From positions 1 to 32,464 of IMG/VR virus record IMGVR_UViG_3300025138_007674: 32,464 nucleotides of DNA. The stretch is one strand, 5' to 3'. Both the position numbers and the translations under genes were made by a program. Source of the DNA: a virus. Numbering within the stretch: the stretch's first letter is position 1; each line of letters opens with the position of its first letter. Positions 8,893-17,429 of the stretch are shown here, one piece after another. The notes beneath the pieces were generated by a model that saw only the letters and a list, made by a program, of their open reading frames with translations, was not told the origin of the DNA and made no database searches.

Positions 8893-9256
8893 AGTATCTG
8901 TTGGCGAACTATTTGACAAGATTACTATACTTAAGATTAAACAAAAGAAACTTATAAACCAAAACCAACTTGCAAACGTCAATAAAGAATTAGAATATTT
9001 AGAAGACAAAGCATTTACTAATGACCCAGAAGTTAATGTACTAGTAGAACAACTACAAGAAATTAACGAACAATTATGGGACATTGAAAACGGAAAACGT
9101 AAGTGTGAAGCTGATAAAAGTTTTGGATCAAAGTTTGTAGAACTTGCTAGAGATGTGTATATTAAAAATGATGATCGTGCAACAATTAAAAAATTAATTA
9201 ACGTAATTACAAAGTCAAGTATTGTAGAAGAAAAAGAATATACAAGGTACGAATGA
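8876..9256 (+). CDS. DUF6165 family protein
   Basis: 126 residues. The start VSIEVSVGELFDKITILKIKQKK and the end FVELARDVYIKNDDRATIKKLINVITKSSIVEEKEY match the DUF6165 family, which I know mainly from surface-polysaccharide loci. No enzymatic motif is seen; the protein is predicted helical and probably coiled. Two adjacent ATG codons (8876, 8879) are possible starts. It overlaps the GT9-like gene by 17 bases. It may be an accessory or scaffolding partner of the transferases, but this is inference from gene neighbourhoods. Confidence 0.75.
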   Translation: MMVSIEVSVGELFDKITILKIKQKKLINQNQLANVNKELEYLEDKAFTNDPEVNVLVEQLQEINEQLWDIENGKRKCEADKSFGSKFVELARDVYIKNDDRATIKKLINVITKSSIVEEKEYTRYE

Positions 9257-9612
9257 AATATTTTACTAGAAAAATGATTGCACACAAAGATCTAAACAGT
9301 AACGGCACACTGTTTGGAGGTCGTGTGTTAGACTGGATAGACGAAGAGGCTTACATTTATTGTAGCTGTCAGTTAGACAACGACAGAGTCGTTACAAGAG
9401 CAATGAGTAATATTGATTTCCACCATAGTGCAATACGAGGTGATATAATTGAAATTGGAATGGAGACTGTTAAACTAGGTACTACAAGCATAACTATTAA
9501 GTGTGATGTAAGGAATAAGCGAACAGAAAAAACAATTACAAGTGTAGATAGAATTGTTTTTGTAAACTTAGGAAAAGATGGTAGACCATCTCCGCATGGA
9601 ATTAAAAAATGA
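9253..9612 (+). CDS. Hot-dog acyl-CoA thioesterase (YciA-like)
   Basis: 119 residues, the length of a single hot-dog domain. The signature LNSNGTLFGGRVLDWIDEEAYIYC (residues about 14-37) contains the N-x-x-G-x-x-x-GG-x-x-x-x-W-D pattern of YciA/acyl-CoA hydrolases, with Asp28 in the catalytic place. It is followed by the VVTRAMSNIDFHHSAIRGDIIEI strand pair. It would hydrolyse acyl-CoA thioesters. In this cluster it could alternatively help acylate or deacylate a sugar precursor, which is inference. It is coupled by 4-base overlaps on both sides. Confidence 0.85.
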   Translation: MKYFTRKMIAHKDLNSNGTLFGGRVLDWIDEEAYIYCSCQLDNDRVVTRAMSNIDFHHSAIRGDIIEIGMETVKLGTTSITIKCDVRNKRTEKTITSVDRIVFVNLGKDGRPSPHGIKK

Positions 9613-10289
9613 AAAAACTGTTTATACATATTCCAAAAAATGCTGGTATGACTATACGTGGCAGTGAGTCATTCTTAGAACATATTATTCCTGTGCATCG
9701 CAAATGGATTGCAAATTTTAAAGACTTTAAACATACTATGGAAAGTTATAATGAACGTGATGTTAAAGGTGTAGAACATGCACGTTGGAGAGATGTTAGT
9801 AGTCATATTACAGATCAACATCAAGCGTTTGCTGTTGTACGTAATCCTTGGAGCAAAGTTGTTAGTAGATATTTGTTTGCTAAAGAAGCAGTACAAAGAG
9901 GTAATATAGATCCATCATACGCTGATACACGCTCACTAGAACATTTTTTAGGTGAACGTAATAAATGGATTGATAAAAAATATACATGGTATAGAGCTGT
10001 TAGAGGGTGGCATCCTCAGCTTGATCATGTAGTAGATAATGAAGGTAATGTACGTTGTGACATACTACGTGTTGAAAACTTAAAACAAGATACTATGGCA
10101 TATTTTGGTATGACGGAAATGCCAAGGTCAAGAAACGTAACAAGTATTAAAGAAGACTACAGAACATTGTACAACAGCAACACAATGCAACGTGTAGCAA
10201 AATGGTATAAGAAAGATATCGATCATTGGGACTTTGATTTTGATACAGGAGCAAGGAAAAATATATGGGCTGGAAAGATTACAAACTAG
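9609..10289 (+). CDS. Sulfotransferase family protein
   Basis: 226 residues. IHIPKNAGMTI at 6-16 is the 5'-phosphosulfate loop, and FAVVRNPWSKVVSRYLF at about 72-88 is the 3'-phosphate site of PAPS-dependent sulfotransferases of the carbohydrate type (Sulfotransfer_2-like). CDILRVENLKQD fits the later conserved strand. It probably transfers sulfate from PAPS to a hydroxyl of the glycan. No PAPS synthesis genes are in the window, so the host would supply the donor. It overlaps both neighbours. Confidence 0.85.
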   Translation: MKKLFIHIPKNAGMTIRGSESFLEHIIPVHRKWIANFKDFKHTMESYNERDVKGVEHARWRDVSSHITDQHQAFAVVRNPWSKVVSRYLFAKEAVQRGNIDPSYADTRSLEHFLGERNKWIDKKYTWYRAVRGWHPQLDHVVDNEGNVRCDILRVENLKQDTMAYFGMTEMPRSRNVTSIKEDYRTLYNSNTMQRVAKWYKKDIDHWDFDFDTGARKNIWAGKITN

Positions 10290-10957
10290 TTACATTTGGC
10301 TGTAGCTTTACATACGGTCATGGGCTTTCAGATTGCATAGCTGAAGATGGTTCAAATGGACCTACAGCTAGTAAGCAAGCATGGCCTAGCATATTAGGCA
10401 AACTTCAAGGAATGAAAATTGACAATGCATCAGAGCCAGGGTCAAGCAACTTAATGATCACTAAAGCAATAGTTGATTACTCTAAGTATACAAAAAATAC
10501 AGTAGTAGTTGTTATGTGGTCAAACAACGATAGAGAAACTATTTACAGTGACTATAACAAACGAAAATTACATATGTTACCTGGATTTTTAGATGATCAC
10601 ATGCCTAGAACTTTTTGGTTTGATAAAGACAAAAACAATTTTAAGAAAACAGTAACAACATATTACGAAAATTATCATGAAGACTGGAACGCAACATTAA
10701 ACCAAATGATTAGAATGAATTTTGTACATGCATTCCTTAAAAACAAAGGCATCAAAAGTTTTCATGTACAATCTAGACAACATGCAACAGACTTTAATTA
10801 CTTTGACAAATTCTTATTAAAGAATCTTAATTTTAAATATTTTAATTACAAAAAAGATTTTTTTATAGATGATGCATTAGATATACCTAAGCCGCATCCA
10901 GGTCCAAGAAGTCATGAACTCATAGCAACTAATATACAACATTGGTTTTTCAAATGA
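10265..10957 (+). CDS. SGNH/GDSL-type hydrolase
   Basis: 230 residues. Block I is VTFGCSFTYGHG with the nucleophile Ser14. Block II lies near NASEPGSSN, block III is MWSNNDRE (the GxND position), and block V is IPKPHPGPRSHE with the catalytic His. This order marks the SGNH esterase fold, whose members add or remove acetyl groups on polysaccharides. ATG 10265 with GGAA nearby overlaps the sulfotransferase by 25 bases. It is probably an O-acetyl esterase or transferase acting on the same glycan; the substrate is not shown. Confidence 0.72.
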   Translation: MGWKDYKLVTFGCSFTYGHGLSDCIAEDGSNGPTASKQAWPSILGKLQGMKIDNASEPGSSNLMITKAIVDYSKYTKNTVVVVMWSNNDRETIYSDYNKRKLHMLPGFLDDHMPRTFWFDKDKNNFKKTVTTYYENYHEDWNATLNQMIRMNFVHAFLKNKGIKSFHVQSRQHATDFNYFDKFLLKNLNFKYFNYKKDFFIDDALDIPKPHPGPRSHELIATNIQHWFFK

Positions 10958-11640
10958 ATATAGCAATTTGTATTAGCGGAGTTAATAACAAAGGTAGTAA
11001 CATTGTAGAACAACTACGACAAAAACTTCCAGGCTGTAATTTTTATTATCATACATGGACTAATAGAACAAATCTTATTCCACAAGACATGCACGAACGA
11101 TTGTCTACAATGCATTACCCTAAATGGCATTATCATCCTATGGAAGTATCACCACAGTCTAAGCATGCCAAGTACGCACAGTATGTAAAATCAAAAGAAT
11201 TATTTGACGATTTGTATTTTGGCATTGCTCCAATTATTGCACATGCTGATCATGTTACTAAGATTCCGCAACATCATGATTTAATTATTAGAGTTGATTG
11301 GAACACACAAATAGATAGACAAGTTGACCTGCACAATTGGTTACGCATGGCGCATGAAAAAGGACCTGTAGGTTTTATGACAAGACCAAATAGAGGACCT
11401 AAGTTTGGCTCAGGGTTAATAGAACAAGTAGATAAGACTAATCCACATGATGATTGGCACGGATTTTTACCTTGCGATTTTTTAATACATCATCGTAAAC
11501 ATTTTGATCGTGCGTTAGTACGTAAGTTAGTTAAAGAACATAAACTATATCCTAATGAATGGGGTTGGTATCAAGTAATGAGCGAATGGACTAATGATAT
11601 ACATACCAGTATGCATGGCTTCGTACAAAAGATAAAATAA
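10954..11640 (+). CDS. Putative glycosyltransferase-like protein
   Basis: 228 residues from ATG 10954, which overlaps the TGA of the previous gene; an upstream in-frame TTG (10942) is less likely. The start MNIAICISGV and the mid-segment HDLIIRVDWNTQI (an R-x-D type motif) resemble GT-A-like proteins such as the WavE group. A later LPCDFLIHHRKHFD block would fit the same group. The relation is weak, and I would only call it a member of the glycan cluster with a possible sugar-nucleotide-binding fold. Confidence 0.45.
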   Translation: MNIAICISGVNNKGSNIVEQLRQKLPGCNFYYHTWTNRTNLIPQDMHERLSTMHYPKWHYHPMEVSPQSKHAKYAQYVKSKELFDDLYFGIAPIIAHADHVTKIPQHHDLIIRVDWNTQIDRQVDLHNWLRMAHEKGPVGFMTRPNRGPKFGSGLIEQVDKTNPHDDWHGFLPCDFLIHHRKHFDRALVRKLVKEHKLYPNEWGWYQVMSEWTNDIHTSMHGFVQKIK

Positions 11641-11661
11641 GTAATTATAGGAGAGCATATT

Positions 11662-12234
11662 ATGATGTTTGGCAAAAATCCAGGAACAGACGCAACCTGG
11701 AAGCGTATACCAGAGTATAGTGTAGGAGCAGAGTTAGGAGTTTGGAAGGGCGAAAGTTCTGTTAAGTTCTTAAAACGTGCTAGCCACATACACTTAGTTG
11801 ACGCATGGGCACCTGAAGTATTTGAAGGATCAAATGAATTTGGCGGTTACCAAGCATACTTAGAACGCTATTCAAAACTTACAGGAGAAGCAACTACAGA
11901 AGGCTTCCAAAGATATTATGATAAGATATACGAAGGTGTAAAAAAGAGTTTTTACGGTAGACCTGTAACAATACATCGCATGTCAACAGCACAATGGTTT
12001 GATACATTTGATCAAAAACTAGATTGGATATATGTAGATGCAAGTCATGGATATGAAGGTTGCTTACACGACTTAACAAGAGCTGTTGGTATGATTAAGC
12101 CTGGCGGAAAACTATTTGGTGACGATTATGGACCTAACAAACTAGGTGTAAAAAATGCTGTAGATCAATTTATTAAGAACACAGGATACACACTAAACAA
12201 CTTCCACGACGATCAATTTGAGGTACAGCTATGA
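11662..12234 (+). CDS. Class I SAM methyltransferase (Methyltransf_24-like)
   Basis: 190 residues. Motif I is VGAELGVWKGESSVKFLK (about 21-38), followed by IHLVDAW for the ribose-binding acidic strand. WIYVDASHGYEGCLHDLTRA and MIKPGGKLFGDDYG are the metal-site and post-motif strands usual in Methyltransf_24/CmcI-like enzymes. The two Asp in GDDYG and the VDASH motif suggest metal-assisted O-methylation. It has a 21-base gap before it and a good AGGAG at 11649-11653, so this is a separately initiated reading frame inside the cluster. Confidence 0.82.
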   Translation: MMFGKNPGTDATWKRIPEYSVGAELGVWKGESSVKFLKRASHIHLVDAWAPEVFEGSNEFGGYQAYLERYSKLTGEATTEGFQRYYDKIYEGVKKSFYGRPVTIHRMSTAQWFDTFDQKLDWIYVDASHGYEGCLHDLTRAVGMIKPGGKLFGDDYGPNKLGVKNAVDQFIKNTGYTLNNFHDDQFEVQL

Positions 12235-12821
12235 GTATTATGGAACAACTATTTGACAAGTATGGGTGCGAAAAAATATGGCACAGCTACAGCGACTTGT
12301 ATGAAGCAGACTTTGAACCAATACGTAATGATGCTGTTAATATTTTAGAAGTAGGAACATTTAGAGGCGAAAGTATTAATGTATGGTTAGAATATTTTCC
12401 TAACGCTACAATTTACACTATTGATACGTTTGGTAGAGTTGCGCCTGAAGACTTGTCTATGCTTAAAGATCCAAGAGTAAGTTATGCTAAACTAGACAGT
12501 ACTGCTCCTGAATGTAACGAACACTTCAAAGCATTAGGACAGAAGTTTGATTTTATTATTGACGACGGATTACATACTCCTGAAGGACAACAAAAAACTT
12601 TTGACAATCTTATAGAGTTTACAGACACTTATTATGTTGAAGATGTATGGAACTTAGATAAAGTTAAAATGAGTCATCCTTGGATTAAAAGTCATCCAAC
12701 TGATTTTACATCTAAAAAATGGAACAAACTACTTGAATCAGTAGGCAAATATACAGTTACACATCACGACTGGCGTTCAAAGAAAAAGCAAGATAGTTAT
12801 ATCTTAAAAGTTGTAAAATGA
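12231..12821 (+). CDS. Class I SAM methyltransferase (cephalosporin-hydroxylase/mycinamicin-OMT-like)
   Basis: 196 residues. It opens with LFDKYGCEKIWHSYSDLYEADF, the substrate-lid pattern of macrolide/sugar O-methyltransferases. Then come NILEVGTFRGESINVWLEYFPN (SAM motif I), IYTIDTFGR, and FDFIIDDGLHTPEGQQKTFDNL, where the paired Asp and His bind metal. It is probably a sugar O-methyltransferase. It overlaps the preceding methyltransferase by 4 bases, and two consecutive methyltransferases suggest two positions on the glycan. Confidence 0.8.
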   Translation: MSIMEQLFDKYGCEKIWHSYSDLYEADFEPIRNDAVNILEVGTFRGESINVWLEYFPNATIYTIDTFGRVAPEDLSMLKDPRVSYAKLDSTAPECNEHFKALGQKFDFIIDDGLHTPEGQQKTFDNLIEFTDTYYVEDVWNLDKVKMSHPWIKSHPTDFTSKKWNKLLESVGKYTVTHHDWRSKKKQDSYILKVVK

Positions 12822-13477
12822 AAGCATTTGTAATATCTATCCCGGGCCATCAAGACAGTCAGATACATGCTGATACTTGTATTCAATCTGTAAAAGATAC
12901 AAACTCAGAACTAGACATTGAAAAGTTTACTGCTATTGTTCCTGAAACAATGTGGCAAGTAGATTGGAAATGGCCTTACACTAAGAAAAAAGTTTGTCCA
13001 ACAACAGGCATGACTCTTAAAGCATACAAGACATACGATATGTCCAAACGTATTGCGGCCGCAGGCAGTCATTATAAACTATGGCAAAAGAGTGTTGAGC
13101 TTAATGAAACTATTATGATACTTGAACATGATGCTATCTTTACAAGACAATTTAAGCCATTTAAGTTTGAAGGCGGTGCTATTAGTATTAACAATCCAGA
13201 CCATGCTACATTTAATTGGAAGCTATACGACAAACTAGATAACTCAGGCGAACAAGAAGTTCCTTGGGTAGCAGACAAAAATATTCCACAAGGATTACCG
13301 GGACATAGTGCTTATATTATCAAGCCAGATGCCGCAGAAAAGATATGTAGTTTGCAAGACACAATTGGCTGGTGGCCTAATGATGCTATTATGTGCAAAC
13401 AACTATGCACATGGTTACGTTCATACAAACCATATTTTACAAAAGTACAAGGGATAAAGTCAACAACAAGCAAATGA
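12818..13477 (+). CDS. GT25-like glycosyltransferase, second copy
   Basis: 219 residues. It shares with the product at 6792 the order: start AFVISIPGHQDSQIHADTCIQS, the AAAGSHYKLWQKSVE helix (GCxxSHxxLW position), MILEHDAIF (ExD donor site) and a late GHSAYIIKPDAAEKI block. It is longer and clearly diverged, so it probably has a different acceptor. The Ala-Ala-Ala at 13055-13063 is written GCG-GCC-GCA, creating one of three GCGGCCGC sites in the window. It ends with an ATGA overlap to the next gene. Confidence 0.72.
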   Translation: MKAFVISIPGHQDSQIHADTCIQSVKDTNSELDIEKFTAIVPETMWQVDWKWPYTKKKVCPTTGMTLKAYKTYDMSKRIAAAGSHYKLWQKSVELNETIMILEHDAIFTRQFKPFKFEGGAISINNPDHATFNWKLYDKLDNSGEQEVPWVADKNIPQGLPGHSAYIIKPDAAEKICSLQDTIGWWPNDAIMCKQLCTWLRSYKPYFTKVQGIKSTTSK

Positions 13478-14139
13478 TAAATTTACCAGAATATAGAAGC
13501 GACAGAAGTTTACAAAACTGCACAGGCGGAGATCTTCAATGGGCACAATCGATTCTTTTTGATGAATATACTGAATTTTGGACAAAGTATCATAGTGATA
13601 CTGTATATGCTATGGAAGGATACTTTCCTCCTAAAGATCGTAAAACAGCAGAAAAAGTTGCCTTTATAAACTATTTAAATTTAAAAAATAAAAGCAAATA
13701 TAAGATACTAGACATTGGTACAGGTTCAGGACAGTTTGTAAAGCTATGTAATACATTAGGACATACTGCAACAGGAACTGAAGTACAAAAGCGTTTAGAC
13801 GATCCTGTATATAAAATACATCAACACTATGATTTAAAATTATTTGAACTACAACTTATGCCTAGTGAATATGTTAAGTTACCTGATACATATGATGTTA
13901 TAACATTACTACGTACACAGTTTAACGATATTCGTACACGAGAATATAAAGAAGCAGACTGGCACTACTGGAAAGATAATATGTTTGACTATCTTAATCC
14001 AGGCGGACAGTTGTTTTTAAAAACAAATTTAAAGTTTCAAAAGTCAGTGATAGGCGGAATGCAAACAGAAATAATGAAAGCATTTGGAAAACCTATCAAA
14101 GGTTTTAACAGTTACACCTACCATTTCACAAAACACTAG
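13474..14139 (+). CDS. Class I SAM methyltransferase
   Basis: 221 residues from ATG 13474, which overlaps the previous TGA; the longer frame from 13393 would lie inside the upstream gene. Motif I is YKILDIGTGSGQFVKLCNTLG, followed by TATGTEVQKR, then YDVITLLRTQFNDI and MFDYLNPGGQLFLKTN (motifs IV and post-III). The acceptor is unknown, but a sugar or lipid in the glycan pathway is likely. A 24-base gap with a late-promoter-like box follows. Confidence 0.8.
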   Translation: MINLPEYRSDRSLQNCTGGDLQWAQSILFDEYTEFWTKYHSDTVYAMEGYFPPKDRKTAEKVAFINYLNLKNKSKYKILDIGTGSGQFVKLCNTLGHTATGTEVQKRLDDPVYKIHQHYDLKLFELQLMPSEYVKLPDTYDVITLLRTQFNDIRTREYKEADWHYWKDNMFDYLNPGGQLFLKTNLKFQKSVIGGMQTEIMKAFGKPIKGFNSYTYHFTKH

Positions 14140-14150
14140 TTAACTACTCA

Positions 14151-14158
14151 CATAAATA
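14151..14158 (+). promoter_or_regulatory. T4-late-type promoter box before the HldE-cupin gene
   Basis: CATAAATA matches the T4 late promoter TATAAATA in seven of eight bases and lies in one of the few gaps of the cluster. The ATG at 14164 is only five bases further on, so a transcript from here would have almost no leader. One box in an AT-rich genome can arise by chance; its position between genes is the main support. Confidence 0.45.
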
Positions 14159-14163
14159 TCAGT

Positions 14164-14949
14164 ATGGACGTAGTATTAGTTACAGGTGGATTTGACCCAC
14201 TACACTCAGGACACTTGGCTTATTTCAAAGCCGCAAAAGAATTAGGTGACAAACTAGTTGTTGGTATTAATAGTGACGAGTGGCTCACACGCAAAAAAGG
14301 CAGACCATTTATGCCGTTTCAAGAACGTGCTGAGATTATCAAAGGATTATCTATAGTTGATCAAATTATTAGTTTTGATGATTCGGATGATACAGCATGT
14401 GGTGCAATTTATAAAACACTAGCAACACATGGTGACATAAAAATTATTTTCGCTAATGGCGGCGATAGAACAGACGCTAACATTCCTGAGATGTCTACAT
14501 ACGAAAGCACACGTTATGTTGATTTTGTATTTGGTGTTGGTGGAGAAGATAAAAAGAATTCAAGCAGTTGGATACTTAAAGAATGGAAAGCACCTAAGAT
14601 AGAACGTGAATGGGGACACTATAGAGAACTATATCAAGGAGAAGGCTTTCAAGTTAAAGAACTTGTTATTGCTCCGCATAGTAAACTTAGTATGCAACGA
14701 CACAAACATCGTAGTGAAACATGGAACATAGTAAGTGGTAACGCACATATTAAGATGAATCATAGAAGTGGCGATCCATTTGATGGCTGTGTTGTACACA
14801 AACTACATCCTGCTAATCCTGTAGATATTCCAAAAGAAGTTTGGCACCAAGGATGTAACGATAGTGATGAGCCTGCACACATTGTAGAAGTGTGGAAAGG
14901 TGAAACAGATAAGTTGATAGAAGATGATATAGAAAGGTATGATCCATGA
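14164..14949 (+). CDS. HldE-like sugar nucleotidyltransferase fused to a ManC-type cupin
   Basis: 261 residues in two domains. Residues 1-145 form a cytidylyltransferase-like domain: TGGFDPLHSGHL with the HxGH signature (H14-x-x-H17), VVGINSDEWLTRKKGRPFMPFQERAEII, and SSSWIL at 133-138 in place of the ISSTS motif. This is the pattern of the HldE/RfaE C-terminal domain. Residues 150-260 form a cupin like the C-terminal phosphomannose-isomerase part of ManC: WGHYRELYQGEGFQVKELVI, QRHKHRSETWNIVSG (metal histidines), IPKEVWHQGCN and IEDDIERYD. The fusion suggests isomerisation or sugar recognition coupled to NMP-sugar activation. The substrate is unknown. Confidence 0.82.
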   Translation: MDVVLVTGGFDPLHSGHLAYFKAAKELGDKLVVGINSDEWLTRKKGRPFMPFQERAEIIKGLSIVDQIISFDDSDDTACGAIYKTLATHGDIKIIFANGGDRTDANIPEMSTYESTRYVDFVFGVGGEDKKNSSSWILKEWKAPKIEREWGHYRELYQGEGFQVKELVIAPHSKLSMQRHKHRSETWNIVSGNAHIKMNHRSGDPFDGCVVHKLHPANPVDIPKEVWHQGCNDSDEPAHIVEVWKGETDKLIEDDIERYDP

Positions 14950-15626
14950 AAGTATTCGTAGGATATGACACTAGAGAAGATATTGCTTACCAAGTATGTA
15001 AGCACAGTATTCTTGCAAGGAGTAAAGACGCTGAAGTAATTCCGCTTAAACAACAAGAACTAAGAGATGCCGGTTGGTACAAAAGACCTGTTGATAAACT
15101 TGCAAGTACAGAATTTACATTTACACGTTTCCTTATTCCTGAGCTAACTAATTTTAAAGGTTGGGCAGTGTTTATGGATAGTGATATGATATTAACAACA
15201 GACATTGCAGAACTGTTTGCACAAGCAGATGACAAGTACGCTATTATGTGTGTACAACATGATTATAAAGTAACTGAAACTACAAAGATGGATGGACAAA
15301 AACAAACAATCTATCCACGTAAAAATTGGAGTTCAATGGTATTATGGAACTGCGGACACCCTAGTAACAAAGTTGTTGATCAAGACTTTGTAAACGAAAC
15401 TGAACTTAATGGTGCATACATGCATCGCTTTAGTTGGTTGAAAGATGAAGAAATTGGTAGCATAGATCACACATGGAACTACTTAGTAGGTGTATATGAT
15501 GATATAAAAATGCCAAAACTAATACACTATACTGAAGGTGGCCCTTGGTTTGAAAATTATAGAGACTGTGAATTTCATGCTGAATGGAAAAATGAATTAT
15601 TTAATATGATGGAAGATGAGGTATAA
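14946..15626 (+). CDS. GT8-like glycosyltransferase
   Basis: 226 residues. The start KVFVGYDTREDIAYQVCKHSI is typical of a GT8-like bacterial group. GWAVFMDSDMIL (about 72-83) holds the DxD donor-metal motif, SSMVLWNCGHPSN the middle strand, and LIHYTEGGPWF the late His motif that completes the metal site. Retaining hexose transfer is usual in this family. It overlaps the nucleotidyltransferase-cupin gene by 4 bases. Confidence 0.8.
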   Translation: MKVFVGYDTREDIAYQVCKHSILARSKDAEVIPLKQQELRDAGWYKRPVDKLASTEFTFTRFLIPELTNFKGWAVFMDSDMILTTDIAELFAQADDKYAIMCVQHDYKVTETTKMDGQKQTIYPRKNWSSMVLWNCGHPSNKVVDQDFVNETELNGAYMHRFSWLKDEEIGSIDHTWNYLVGVYDDIKMPKLIHYTEGGPWFENYRDCEFHAEWKNELFNMMEDEV

Positions 15627-15631
15627 TATAT

Positions 15632-16495
15632 ATGGATAGGTATGCAAAGAAACCAGACGGTACTGAAATACCTAAGATGTTAATGCTAAATGGTGACGAT
15701 GAAATTATGAAGCATTGGCAACATGGTACTAACGCTTTAGTAATTGATAGGAAACAAATATCAAGTAAAATTAATGAAAGTCCTTGGCCTAATGATATTC
15801 CTGTAGCGTTTCGTAGCATGACTAAACGCAAAGAAATTTGGAAGTGTTGGGAAACTGGTAGACCGTTTTATTACATCGACAACGGATACATGGGCAACTT
15901 AATGAAGAAGAAAAAGTATTATAGAGTTGTAAAAAATAATATCCAACATACAAAAATAAAACCAAATACACCTAATGATAGATATCTTGATCTATGCCAG
16001 TTTGCTCCATACATGAACTATTACGGACGTAAACCACTACAAGGTGGTCCTATTTTATTAGTTACACCAAGTGAAAAGCCCTGCCAATTTTATAATATTG
16101 ATAAAAATACATGGCTTGAAGAAACAAAAATAGAACTTCGTAAACATACAGATCGTCCAATTATTGTTAGAGAAAAAGGATTGCGACCAGATAGGATTAG
16201 AGATAACAGTGTTGCCGCTCAATGTGCAAGAGATCAAATCTATGCAGTAGTAACATATCAAAGTATGGCCGCACTAGAAGCAATACACTATGGTATTCCT
16301 GCATTTACAACAGCTCTTAGTTGTGTTGATAGTGTTGCTAATCGTAACTTAGCAGATATAGAAAATCCAAATTATCCAGCAGAAGATAAATTTTTAAACG
16401 TAATGCATTACCTTGCTTATTGTCAATATACATTAGATGAAATGAATAGGGGTGTTGCATTGAAGATGATAGAGGAGATGGAGTTATATGACTAA
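15632..16495 (+). CDS. Putative GT-B-type glycosyltransferase, paralog 2 of 4
   Basis: 287 residues. It is closest to the product at 4495: PFYYIDNGYMGN and YYRVVKNNIQHTKI correspond to FFHLDNGYIGN and YYRISYNSLQNTKV. In the C-terminal half PIIVREKGLRPDRIRDN and VVTYQSMAALEAIHYGIPAFT correspond to the same blocks. Unlike paralog 1 it has the extra end module (SVANRNLADIENPNYPAEDKFLNVMHYLAYCQYTLDEM) shared with paralogs 3 and 4. GAGG at 15618-15621 serves as ribosome site. Confidence 0.6.
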   Translation: MDRYAKKPDGTEIPKMLMLNGDDEIMKHWQHGTNALVIDRKQISSKINESPWPNDIPVAFRSMTKRKEIWKCWETGRPFYYIDNGYMGNLMKKKKYYRVVKNNIQHTKIKPNTPNDRYLDLCQFAPYMNYYGRKPLQGGPILLVTPSEKPCQFYNIDKNTWLEETKIELRKHTDRPIIVREKGLRPDRIRDNSVAAQCARDQIYAVVTYQSMAALEAIHYGIPAFTTALSCVDSVANRNLADIENPNYPAEDKFLNVMHYLAYCQYTLDEMNRGVALKMIEEMELYD

Positions 16496-17429
16496 TCCAT
16501 TAAAAGTTAATGCATATATGAATGCAATCCCTCCAGGAAATAAAAATCCTGAAAAGCCTAAGCTATTAGAATACTTCGTTGAAGGCGTACAAGCATCAGG
16601 CGATAAAGGAAGAATTATTAATTCTTATACATATGAACCGTCAGATGTTGCTGTACTGCAAGGCTTTGTACATCCAGGAAGTAAGCATGTACCACATTTA
16701 AATTTAAGACGTAATGTATTAGATGGGCAAGCAGATATTAGTAAAAGAACTATTATTGCTGATAGTAATTTATTTCTAGCATACGATAAGGGCAATACAA
16801 AAACTTACTTACGGTATAGTTACGATGGCATTTTTCCTAATACAGGAGAATATTGTGATAGTCAAATTTTACCACAGCGTTGGGCAAACTTAAGAGATGA
16901 TTTAGGTCTTGTACTAAAACCCTATAAAAAGTATGGAGATTACATTTTAATTACATGTCAAAGAGATCAAGGTTGGAGTATGGACGGACTATCTGTAATC
17001 AATTGGTTACATGTATTGTTACAAGAAATTAGAAGATATACTGATAGAAAAATATTAGTTAGGTTTCATCCAGGTGATAAAAAAGTTGCAAAGCATGTAC
17101 AGCAACTAAGAGCAATTGGACATAAGGTAGATATATCAAGTCCTACTAGCACACTACTAAAAGATTTGCACGATGCATATGCTGTGATCAGTTACAATAG
17201 TAGCCCAGCAGTTGTAGCGGCAATTGAAGGCGTTCCTATCTTTGTACTTGATCCAAAAAGAAGTCAGTCAGCAGAAGTTGCAAATAGACATCTTAAGGAT
17301 ATCGAAAATCCAGAACTTGACTTTGATAGGGAAGCATGGTTAAGAAGACTAGCAATGATGCATTGGCGATTAGATGAACTACGCTCGGGAGAGTGTTGGA
17401 GACATATGAGGAGTTGGGCAAACAGATGA
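16488..17429 (+). CDS. Putative GT-B-type glycosyltransferase, paralog 3 of 4
   Basis: 313 residues, the longest of the four. The N-terminal half differs (DVAVLQGFVHPGSKHVPHL; IIADSNLFLAYDKG), but the C-terminal half carries ILVRFHPGDKKVAKHV, AVISYNSSPAVVAAIEGVPIFVLDP and the end module ANRHLKDIENPELDFDREAWLRRLAMMHWRLDELRSG. The shared Ser-rich SYNSSPA turn before a helix and the Gly-x-Pro after it mark the donor site seen in surface-polysaccharide GT-B-like enzymes. It overlaps the previous gene by 8 bases. Confidence 0.6.
   Translation: MTNPLKVNAYMNAIPPGNKNPEKPKLLEYFVEGVQASGDKGRIINSYTYEPSDVAVLQGFVHPGSKHVPHLNLRRNVLDGQADISKRTIIADSNLFLAYDKGNTKTYLRYSYDGIFPNTGEYCDSQILPQRWANLRDDLGLVLKPYKKYGDYILITCQRDQGWSMDGLSVINWLHVLLQEIRRYTDRKILVRFHPGDKKVAKHVQQLRAIGHKVDISSPTSTLLKDLHDAYAVISYNSSPAVVAAIEGVPIFVLDPKRSQSAEVANRHLKDIENPELDFDREAWLRRLAMMHWRLDELRSGECWRHMRSWANR

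Noticed and set aside
13393-13473. Longer N-terminus for the methyltransferase starting at 13393
   Set aside because: It would lie entirely inside the GT25-like gene; the ATG at 13474 in the ATGA overlap fits the coupling used throughout the cluster.
15622-15634. TATAAT four bases before the ATG at 15632, looking like another leaderless promoter
   Set aside because: There is no -35 box at a fitting distance (the bases at 15599-15604 are ATTTAA) and no extended -10 TG; a GAGG at 15618-15621 already explains the start. Kept as chance in AT-rich DNA.
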